A DNA stretch of 64,000 nt. It comes from Siphonodentalium dalli. Its lineage: Eukaryota > Mollusca > Scaphopoda > Gadilida > Siphonodentaliidae. How positions within the stretch are numbered: position 1 is the first letter of the stretch; each line of letters starts with the position of its first letter. Location of the stretch: the NCBI GenBank assembly GCA_032622095.1, contig CP136063.1, forward strand, positions 86,901,980-86,965,979, read 5' to 3'. Shown here one piece after another: positions 61,801-64,000 of this stretch. A program made the translations under genes and the position numbers. Under the pieces are notes generated by a model. The model was not told the DNA's origin and ran no database searches. It saw only the letters and a list, made by a program, of their open reading frames with translations.

Positions 61801-63078
61801 TATTGCTTTTGAACAAAAATGTTACAGTGATTTGTCCACAATTATATATAATTGTGTAGTAAGTTCAAATATTTTAGTCTCAATATGACTTTTAGAATAG
61901 AATATTTTTTAATGGTTTGACCTTGTTCAATATTTTCAGTCAAGTTTTGATTGAACTTTGTTAATAATATTTTGGGCTAATTGGACTTTTATTGGTAATC
62001 CCACTGTACCAGTAATGTTTACATAACATATGTTTTGAAGTGTGAAATCTCATTGATGGAGATTTATAAATAATGAAAATAAGAAGAGAGCCAATCTATT
62101 TATTCATGTACTTGTTGATCCTAGTTATTTTACAGACTTTTATGTATTTATGTTATTTTGCATGAACCCATTTCGAAGGCTGACTTTAGTCAGATATATT
62201 TATTTTCATGAGGACAAAACAACACACCTGATAACACAGCTTTGGATATTTGTTGAAAAGAAAACTCAATTTCCTTTATATTATAACAAATTCCAAATAA
62301 ATTCACCATTTCCAATAACAAATTTACCCATAATGACCTAGAATTGATGCAAGCAAGCTGACAGCTGATTACTGTATGTTCAACCATGGCTATTTCACTA
62401 TCTGCGACCCGCGGAATAGATATATTATTTCATTGATTTTCTCATTAACATGTTGAATTTCAAAAATGTCACAACTGAGATGTTCTGACTCGTCATGATT
62501 TTCAATAAAATATTCTGCTTAGGTATTTGAACTTGGAAGCGATTCCGATAACCCTTCCATGACTGGAGCTTCCTGAAATTTTGCGAAAAACCTGTGCCAA
62601 TGCATTCTGTTATATATGCAAGTCTCCCATAATGAGCCTCGCATATATAAGATAATACATTTCCCAAACACTATTTGCCTAGACCTTGTAAGCCAGTGTA
62701 TTCTCTTATATATCTCCCTATGGGAGACTCGCATATATAAAAGAATGCGATGGCACAGGATCTTTAATACTGCACCAGCGCAGCTCCAATCAAGAAAGTG
62801 TTAAGAATCAATAGTGTGAACATGAACATTTCTATATCATCACAGGGGGTTTTATTGCTTGTCAATATTTTTCAAAAATCTATCACTGAATGTATGACAA
62901 ATATAAATAAAACTGTATGTGATAGTTTTAACTTACAATGTAAAAACTTTGTTCCACTCAGGGTTCAGCGTTTTATATTCTGTTTGTGTTTGCAGCCGAG
63001 AATTCACTAGCTCCAGGACACAAAATGGATCACTTTTACCCCCAATATCAGCAGACAGAAGGTTCTGAGCTTTAAAAA
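34763..63078 (-). CDS. MCTP: MCTP (multiple C2 and transmembrane domain protein), 3' part, 11 coding exons
   Basis: CDS is complement(join(34763..34825, 36582..36679, 37592..37701, 39465..39571, 48450..48500, 53385..53522, 55408..55527, 58368..58442, 59795..59896, 60947..61049, 62937..63078)): 1109 nt, 368 residues and a TAG stop, with all phases compatible. It encodes the last C2 domain ([38 protein letters not shown]), a basic linker (WESTPRS), a first membrane segment (about [19 protein letters not shown]), an acidic loop, a second membrane segment ([20 protein letters not shown]) and the tail [16 protein letters not shown]...QFRELRP. This is the signature of MCTP1/2: ER or vesicle membrane proteins that bind Ca2+ through C2 domains and act in synaptic function. 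N-terminal exons lie beyond 64000. Animals outside vertebrates usually have one MCTP gene, so I do not choose between 1 and 2. Confidence 0.93.
34937..35399. mobile_element. Family A MITE in the last MCTP intron
   Basis: TSD ATTTAGAT (34929-34936) and ATGTAGAT (35400-35407), one mismatch. Ends CAAACCTGAGTTTAGTGTG and inverse. 463 bp with inverted AGAATGAGG modules. Confidence 0.85.
35443..35850. mobile_element. Family G-related TTAA sequences (rearranged)
   Basis: Two adjacent partial G elements: 35443-35515 (TTAACCCATTCATTACTAAA, then CTCATTGATGAGTAGTTATC) and 35621-35850 (TTAACCCTTTCCATCCTGAA, GAATGGTCTATTCTTCAT, GAACTTATTACCTGAACATT). No complete pair of ends. Confidence 0.6.
35892..36017. 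mobile_element. Family B MITE (B5), right arm missing
   Basis: Starts CAGTAATGCCCTAAATAATC after TA. The left arm and palindrome centre are present; it is truncated after GAGCTTTCCGATGAAT. Confidence 0.82.
36582..36679 (-). CDS. MCTP: MCTP exon j: conserved cytosolic tail
   Basis: Acceptor TTTGCAG, donor GTAGGT; 98 nt, phase 1 to phase 0. It encodes [20 protein letters not shown] and [12 protein letters not shown]. The [14 protein letters not shown] block is nearly invariant in MCTP1/2. Confidence 0.95.
36809..37189. mobile_element. Family C MITE, deletion derivative of the giant foldback
   Basis: TTAA-flanked (36805-36808, 37190-37193). The left end GGCTCACTTAATTTAC and following CACCATTTGAA...ATCTG match the giant's left end. 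The right about 320 bp (GGCTCCCAGAATGCAACAGA, TCCCCCTCCATTGAAAATAA, ATCTGAGGGTTCGAAAAT) match its right end at 17400-17696. Confidence 0.85.
37225..37575. mobile_element. Family A MITE, left end degraded
   Basis: Right end CACTATTTCAAGGCT and the AGAATGAGGTCCCCAGAGGG module are present, with interior TTTGGTGATGTTCACCCAT-like sequence shared with 43900-44000. The left terminus is not recognisable. It lies 17 bp from exon i. Confidence 0.65.
37592..37701 (-). CDS. MCTP: MCTP exon i: transmembrane segment 2
   Basis: Acceptor CATTGCAG, donor GTAAGT; 110 nt, phase 2 to phase 1. It encodes [20 protein letters not shown] and [17 protein letters not shown], the second membrane segment, ending in the conserved [17 protein letters not shown] junction with exon j. 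Confidence 0.94.
38010..38246. mobile_element. Family D TTAA MITE (D3)
   Basis: TTAA at 38006-38009 and 38247-38250; ends CCCTTCGATGACTGGAGC and inverse CCCTTTTGTGGCGGGAGC. It has two hairpin domains with CCAATGCATTCCCTTATATA and GCATTTTCTTATATATGCG arms, the first partly deleted. Confidence 0.82.
39465..39571 (-). CDS. MCTP: MCTP exon h: amphipathic helix region
   Basis: Acceptor CTTCAG, donor GTATGT; 107 nt, phase 0 to phase 2. It encodes [20 protein letters not shown] and [15 protein letters not shown], plus the first two bases of Asn. It matches the family pattern RLxAxQEVxxxVQxxLxxxAxxGERxKN. Confidence 0.93.
39603..39814. mobile_element. Family B MITE (B6)
   Basis: TA-flanked near-perfect palindrome starting CATAATGCCCTAAACAAACG (one base lost in CAGTAATGCC) and ending GGGCATTACTG. 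It begins 31 bp upstream of the exon h acceptor, inside the likely branch-point region. Confidence 0.87.
40360..40613. mobile_element. Family A MITE with 8-bp TSD ATTTGAAT
   Basis: TSD ATTTGAAT at 40352-40359 and 40614-40621; ends CAAGCCTTGAAATAGTG and inverse. Two tandem palindromes of AGAATGAGGTCCCCAGAGGG modules separated by GCTGAGGTTTAAGC. A clean, young-looking copy. Confidence 0.92.
41199..41356. mobile_element. Palindromic element with TATAAGAAATAACTC ends
   Basis: Left arm AAGAAATAACTCTTGTTTCG ATTAAGGTTATAA, right arm inverse; GCGCTAAGCGC at the centre. 158 bp, TSD unclear (TTA/TAA). Confidence 0.75.
42226..42483. mobile_element. Family D TTAA MITE (D4)
   Basis: TTAA 42222-42225 and 42484-42487; ends CCTTTCCATGATTGGAGC and inverse CCCTTTCATGACAGGAGC. 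Two hairpin domains, separated by the TTGTAAGCCAGTGCATTCTC stretch typical of the family. Confidence 0.85.
43283..43535. mobile_element. Family G TTAA MITE (G3), part of a segmental duplication
   Basis: Right TTAA at 43536-43539, left site mutated to ATAA. Ends CCCTTTCTTTACTATGG and inverse CCCTTTCTTTACTAAATAC. Similar to 52521-52756, with which it forms the left part of the duplication carrying the 94-bp block. A partial G copy also lies at 42927-43075. Confidence 0.78.
43622..43715 (-). other. Duplicated conserved block, copy 2, with candidate 12-nt microexon
   Basis: Twin of 52843-52936, in the intron between MCTP exons g and h. The candidate microexon is CCTCGTCCCCAG (43652-43663), encoding Pro-Arg-Pro-Gln, with the same TTTTAG acceptor and GTAAGAG donor. 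Both differences between the copies are CpG-to-TpG type changes. The duplication also covers the adjacent family G element (43283-43535 and 52521-52756), at lower identity. Confidence 0.5.
43761..44194. mobile_element. Family A MITE, long form
   Basis: Ends CAAGCCTGCAAAAGCGTG and CACACAATTTGCAGCCTTT; TSD not convincing. It contains the full interior (AATTTGGTGATGTTCACACA, GGGGATATAGAAACTCAACA) seen in the longer family members. Confidence 0.75.
45051..45710. mobile_element. Family C MITE with nested family B
   Basis: Left TTAA 45047-45050, right site decayed (TTAT). Ends AGACTCACTTAATTTTCGAA and inverse AGGCCCACTTAATTTTCAAG. The interior matches the giant foldback's end regions (GAGGAAGCTCC, GATAGAGTTCTTCCCC, a G run). 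Split by B7 at 45096-45265. Confidence 0.82.
45096..45265. mobile_element. Family B MITE (B7) nested in family C
   Basis: TA-flanked; starts CAGTAATGCTCTAATTAATC, ends inverse. The palindrome centre is shortened (GAAAGCTCTCCCAATCC). The nesting shows B was active after this C copy inserted. Confidence 0.88.
46124..46336. mobile_element. Family D TTAA MITE (D5)
   Basis: TTAA 46120-46123 and 46337-46340; ends TCCTTTCATGACGGGTGC and inverse TCCTTCCATGACTGGAGC. Hairpin arms partly degraded. Confidence 0.83.
46839..46866. repeat. (ATT)n microsatellite
   Basis: About nine uninterrupted ATT units in the MCTP intron between exons g and h. Confidence 0.9.
47280..47476. mobile_element. Family G-related sequence, rearranged
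   Basis: Contains an inverted GGAATGGTCTATTATTCAT module (47278-47301), TTTAGTATAGAAAGGGATAA, and a terminal GTATTTAGTAAAGAACGGGT followed by TTAA. Two partial G copies appear fused. Confidence 0.6.
47581..47662. mobile_element. Family B MITE (B8), centre deleted
   Basis: TA-flanked, only 82 bp: CAGTAATGCCCTAAATAATC, then GACCACAGCAG-type arms and inverse end, lacking most of the palindrome. Confidence 0.8.
47898..48110. mobile_element. Family B MITE (B9)
   Basis: TA-flanked 213-bp near-perfect palindrome, CAGTAATGCTCTAAGTAATC to inverse, centre CTCTCGGGGAGAG. It lies 340 bp from exon g. Confidence 0.88.
48450..48500 (-). CDS. MCTP: MCTP exon g: acidic loop exon
   Basis: Acceptor TTGCAG, donor GTAAAT; 17 codons, phase 0: [21 protein letters not shown]1/2 carry an acidic stretch at this place between the membrane segments. 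It is a small in-frame cassette flanked by introns of 4.9 and 8.9 kb, so it could be alternatively spliced. Confidence is lower than for its neighbours because the sequence is low-complexity. Confidence 0.8.
48747..49250. repeat. 34-bp minisatellite, about 15 units
   Basis: Tandem array in the MCTP intron upstream of exon g. The unit holds TTTGTCATGGTTATTTATAT followed by AACTAATCAAGAGC, with a few substitutions per unit (AGAGC/TGAGA/AGAGA variants alternate). Spacing is constant with no unique spacers, so it is not CRISPR-like. Confidence 0.92.
49815..50103. repeat. Diverged retroposon-like repeat unit
   Basis: Starts TAGCTGATGTGCCCGACATC, ends with CGGATCGGTCAAGCAATTTT, then CATACATACATACAGACATA and TTCCAAAATATATAATA. 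Same head and tail organisation as the two units that follow. 49251-49814 has no recognised feature. Confidence 0.6.
50104..50877. repeat. Two tandem copies of a 380-bp retroposon-like repeat
   Basis: Units 50104-50490 and 50491-50877 each start GACTAGCCGATGAGCCCGAC with a GCCCG...CGGGC hairpin. Each contains an internal duplication (TTTCAAGTCGATAGCTCCAC and GTCTGCGCATGCGCGAAGC). Both end TCGTCCCGATCGGTCGAGAA, then ATGACAGACAAAC repeats and CTTCAAAATATAT. The CAAATTTC / CCCGATCGGT motifs recall LINE-dependent SINE tails; class not assigned. Much higher GC than surroundings. Confidence 0.7.
51520..51607. repeat. Inverted repeat CCGAGTTATGAGG...CCTCATAACTCGG type
   Basis: GACCGAGTTATGAGGCTTCG GTCTGTCG pairs with CGACAGACCTCGTCCTCATA ACTCGGCC; the loop has CTTCAGCCTGCAGCCTCAGG. 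Short foldback. 51608-52520 shows nothing else recognisable. Confidence 0.65.
52521..52756. mobile_element. Family G TTAA MITE (G5), part of a segmental duplication
   Basis: TTAA 52517-52520 and 52757-52760; ends CCCTTTATATACTAAATGG and inverse CCCTCTCTGTACTAAGTAC. The adjacent 52761-52950 matches 43540-43735. Confidence 0.82.
52843..52936 (-). other. Duplicated conserved block, copy 1, with candidate 12-nt microexon
   Basis: A 94-bp block in the MCTP intron between exons f and g. Its twin at 43622-43715 is the same length with 2 mismatches (98%), while the flanks are only about 75-80% alike by eye. On the MCTP strand it holds a pyrimidine-rich tract, TTATTTTAG, a 12-nt segment CCTCATCCCCAG (52873-52884) and donor GTAAGAG. 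A TGTGCTGAGTTCTC motif lies upstream. Inclusion would insert Pro-His-Pro-Gln in frame (phase 0). That it is an exon is inference. Confidence 0.5.
52958..53160. mobile_element. Family B MITE (B10)
   Basis: TA-flanked palindrome CAGTAATGCCCTAAATAATC to inverse. A small deletion in the left arm removes ATGGCTTGTTGCC. Confidence 0.87.
53385..53522 (-). CDS. MCTP: MCTP exon f: transmembrane segment 1
   Basis: Acceptor TTTACAG, donor GTGAGT; 46 codons, phase 0. It encodes [20 protein letters not shown] and [10 protein letters not shown], the conserved first hydrophobic hairpin (WNFELYMLPL type in the family), then a polar loop ending SDLEAD. Confidence 0.93.
53972..54223. mobile_element. Family A MITE with TSD CTTCGGAG
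   Basis: TSD CTTCGGAG at 53964-53971 and 54224-54231; ends CAAGCCTTGAAATAGTG and inverse. Very similar to 40360-40613 and 58836-59087. Confidence 0.92.
55408..55527 (-). CDS. MCTP: MCTP exon e: pre-membrane region
   Basis: Acceptor CTTTTAG, donor GTATGT; 40 codons, phase 0. It encodes [20 protein letters not shown] then [20 protein letters not shown]. The SCFxWxSxPRS motif is diagnostic of MCTP proteins, just before transmembrane segment 1. Confidence 0.93.
55586..56000. mobile_element. Family F TTAA foldback MITE (F2)
   Basis: TTAA 55582-55585 and 56001-56004; ends AGGTACTCAATCTGATC and inverse. The arms contain TTTCTTTGGCTTGGGGGTAA and GTCGAGGAACC facing their inverses. It abuts E2, sharing the TTAA at 56001-56004, and starts 58 bp from exon e. 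Confidence 0.85.
56005..56208. mobile_element. Family E TTAA palindromic MITE (E2)
   Basis: TTAA 56001-56004 and 56209-56212; ends CCCTTTCAGTGCCAAGTCCG and exact inverse. Centre GAGCTCTTAGAGCTC. Confidence 0.9.
56430..56709 (-). repeat. tRNA-derived SINE
   Basis: On the - strand the head reads GGCCTTGGTGCTCAATCGGT, with an A-box-like TGGTGCTCAATCGG (56686-56699), then GGGTTCAAATCC as B box (56650-56661), spaced as in a tRNA. The 3' body has ATGTCGTGATATGGCCTTAG and ends in ATCAATCAAT-like repeats. A related fragment is at 12389-12500. Confidence 0.75.
56850..57130. mobile_element. Family A MITE (CTGAG subfamily) with TSD CATGTGAG
   Basis: TSD CATGTGAG at 56842-56849 and 57131-57138; ends CAAGCCTGAGTTTAGAGTG and inverse. 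Confidence 0.9.
58189..58346. mobile_element. Foldback with AATCAATTAGTTCCAAGAATT ends
   Basis: Left arm GAGCAATCAATTAGTTCCAA then GAATTACGTTAAATAATTC, right arm inverse GAATTATTTAATGTAATTC. Inner GTAAGAAACTTGTG / CATGAGTTTCTTAC also pair. It ends 21 bp from exon d. 57139-58188 contains no recognised feature. Confidence 0.7.
58368..58442 (-). CDS. MCTP: MCTP exon d: linker after the C2 domain
   Basis: Acceptor TTTCAG, donor GTGAGT; 25 codons, phase 0. It encodes [20 protein letters not shown] and KFKIS, corresponding to the family segment (A/S)xRTxxPxExK that precedes the membrane region. Confidence 0.9.
58545..58669. mobile_element. Family G fragment
   Basis: Inverted G module (GATGAATAATAGACTGTTCC), GACTGAGAGAATCCTCAT and right end TGTATAGAAAGGG followed by TTAA (58670-58673). 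Confidence 0.65.
58836..59087. mobile_element. Family A MITE with TSD TATATGAG
   Basis: TSD TATATGAG at 58828-58835 and 59088-59095; ends CAAGCCTTGAAATAGTG and inverse. Two palindromes as in the other short A copies. Confidence 0.92.
59795..59896 (-). CDS. MCTP: MCTP exon c: end of C2 domain
   Basis: Acceptor TTTTAG, donor GTAAGT; 34 codons, phase 0 at both ends. It encodes [20 protein letters not shown] and [14 protein letters not shown], matching the family pattern of a WYxLKDKK strand followed by KGxIxLExDxIFN. Confidence 0.94.
60725..60918. mobile_element. Family D TTAA MITE (D6)
   Basis: TTAA 60721-60724 and 60919-60922; ends CCCTTCCATGACTGGAGC and inverse CCCTTTCATGACGGGAGC. The hairpin arms are largely degraded. 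It ends 24 bp from the exon b boundary. The intron stretch 59897-60720 is AT-rich with nothing recognised. Confidence 0.85.
60947..61049 (-). CDS. MCTP: MCTP exon b: C-terminal half of last C2 domain
   Basis: Acceptor TTTCAG, donor GTAAGT; the first base completes a Phe codon with exon a, giving [20 protein letters not shown]. It contains the Ca2+-binding loop [12 protein letters not shown] and ends with RVAIPLLR. The phase 0 exit matches the next exon. Confidence 0.94.
61341..61467. mobile_element. Small element with AACTGTTCTGAGTAG inverted ends
   Basis: Left AACTGTTCTGAGTAGTGTAT, right inverse CTACTCAGAACAGTT, with an imperfect internal foldback (CACCTCGAGTGAGATG / CTCATGAGAGGAG). 127 bp. 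The rest of the intron (61468-62547) shows nothing recognisable. Confidence 0.65.
62552..62800. mobile_element. Family D TTAA MITE (D7)
   Basis: Right TTAA 62801-62804, left site mutated (ATAA). Ends CCCTTCCATGACTGGAGC and inverse CACTTTCTTGATTGGAGC. Two hairpin domains with TTATATATGC arms. Confidence 0.82.
62937..63078 (-). CDS. MCTP: MCTP exon a: N-terminal half of last C2 domain
   Basis: First exon of the gene visible in the window (transcript order). Acceptor TATTGCAG after a long T tract, donor GTAAGT. It starts after one base of a split codon and ends in phase 2. It encodes [39 protein letters not shown] and EWNKVFT, a C2 strand pattern with the Ca2+-loop aspartates of ADIGGKSDP. Confidence 0.93.
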
Positions 63079-64000
63079 CTGCAATAAAAAAAAAAAAAAA
63101 TATTCTGTTAAATAGTACACACCATAAGACCATGTCAATTCAAATGTTGTGGATTCTATGTACTGTAGCATGGTTTCAAAATAAACTTAGCATGGTACAC
63201 AGTCTTTACTTGGAGAATAAAACAGTCATCATGAAATGACTGAATGAACAAGTTCCACCTCGGGAGCTGGCATATCACCACGTTGCCAAAATAAATCATA
63301 CGAAAACAAAATTTAAATACGCAAAGAAGGATATAAACTCTAGAACATGAAATGCAAACAATGTCACTGGGGACTCTTTTGTAATTAGTCATGATGGTGA
63401 ACCTTCATTGATAATTTAATTCAGATCCGATAACCCATCGTTGATATATCTGTGCAGACGGACAAATAGAACATGATTTCCAAATAAACAAAGAAAGCCA
63501 AATAAAATCTAGAACAGAAAATGCAAAAATACTCATTTGCACCTGTTTTGACAGCAGTCATGATGGCAAACCTCCATACAAATGTCATTCAGATCCGATA
63601 AGCCAAGGCTGAGCTATATCCCCGGATGGACGGACAAACCGATGGAAGCAGTCAATCCAGTATACACGCATTCTCTTCAGGAGTTGGGGGATAATATATA
63701 GTAAACCCCCCCAAAAAAAAAAAAAAAAACATAACTTTTTTTTCACTTCTACTACCAGGCTTCAAATTATGGTGCTGGACATTTCCAGAATGAGGTCCCC
63801 AGAGGGTGAATTTAGCGATGCTACAGCGCACAACGGGCTAGCATCACTAAATTCAGCCTCTGGGGACCTCATTCTGCTTAGGCCTCACCTCCTCTGAAAA
63901 GTATCTTTATTATGAATTTTTTTTAGATTTCTTTTTCTTTTTTAGTTTAGGCGACACCAATTTTTAAGTCTGGTTTACGAACATGTGGGGAAAAAAAAAG
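63079..64000 (-). other. MCTP intron continuing off the right edge
   Basis: No further C2-coding exon recognised. Contains an A run (63085-63100), pieces of the GACGGACAAA dispersed repeat (63430-63660) and another A run at 63713-63730. A family A MITE starts near 63770 (CAGAATGAGGTCCCCAGAGG) and is incomplete at its left end. Confidence 0.6.

Overview
The window is animal nuclear DNA: AT-rich, intron-containing genes with GT-AG splice sites, and very dense in non-autonomous DNA transposons. A lophotrochozoan, most likely a mollusc, fits best. The reasons are the interspersed repeat that begins AGCTCACCTGAG followed by a CGTC-rich tract (13.3-15.6 kb), the tRNA-derived SINE, and the protein sequences. 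The species assignment is inference only.

Two protein genes are supported, pointing toward each other. On the + strand (about 3.57-8.87 kb) is RPL36, ribosomal protein eL36, with three coding exons and an intact 108-residue frame. Its first intron carries two paralogous C/D-box snoRNAs whose D' guide matches the U38 (SNORD38) guide against 28S rRNA. On the - strand (63.08 down to 34.76 kb, continuing off the right edge) is the 3' part of an MCTP gene (multiple C2 domains and transmembrane region protein). Eleven coding exons join in frame to give 368 residues: a C2 domain, a linker, two membrane segments and the conserved C-terminal tail. Its introns hold a duplicated 94-bp block, 98% identical between copies. 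Each copy contains a possible 12-nt in-frame microexon with consensus splice sites.

The rest is repeats, many with readable target-site duplications (TSDs). The families are: (A) hAT-like palindromic MITEs with 8-bp TSDs, TIR CAAGCCTTGAAATAGTG; (B) TA-flanked near-perfect palindromes, TIR CAGTAATGCCCTAAATAATC; (C) TTAA-flanked elements, TIR AGGCCCACTTAATTTTCGA, including an 8.5-kb foldback; (D, E, G) TTAA-flanked elements with piggyBac-like CCCTTT termini; (F) a TTAA-flanked foldback with AGGTACWCAATC ends. Nested insertions (215-2080, 8946-17853, 45051-45710) give relative ages.

Layout: 0-2 kb nested hAT and TA elements; 2.5-3.4 kb a TTAA element carrying a 188-codon frame; 3.57-8.87 kb RPL36; 8.9-17.9 kb the giant foldback inside a family A MITE; 17.9-34.7 kb intergenic repeats with no gene recognised; 34.8-63.1 kb MCTP exons and repeat-filled introns; 63.1-64 kb further MCTP intron. 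No operon, CRISPR array, tRNA gene or complete autonomous transposase was recognised.
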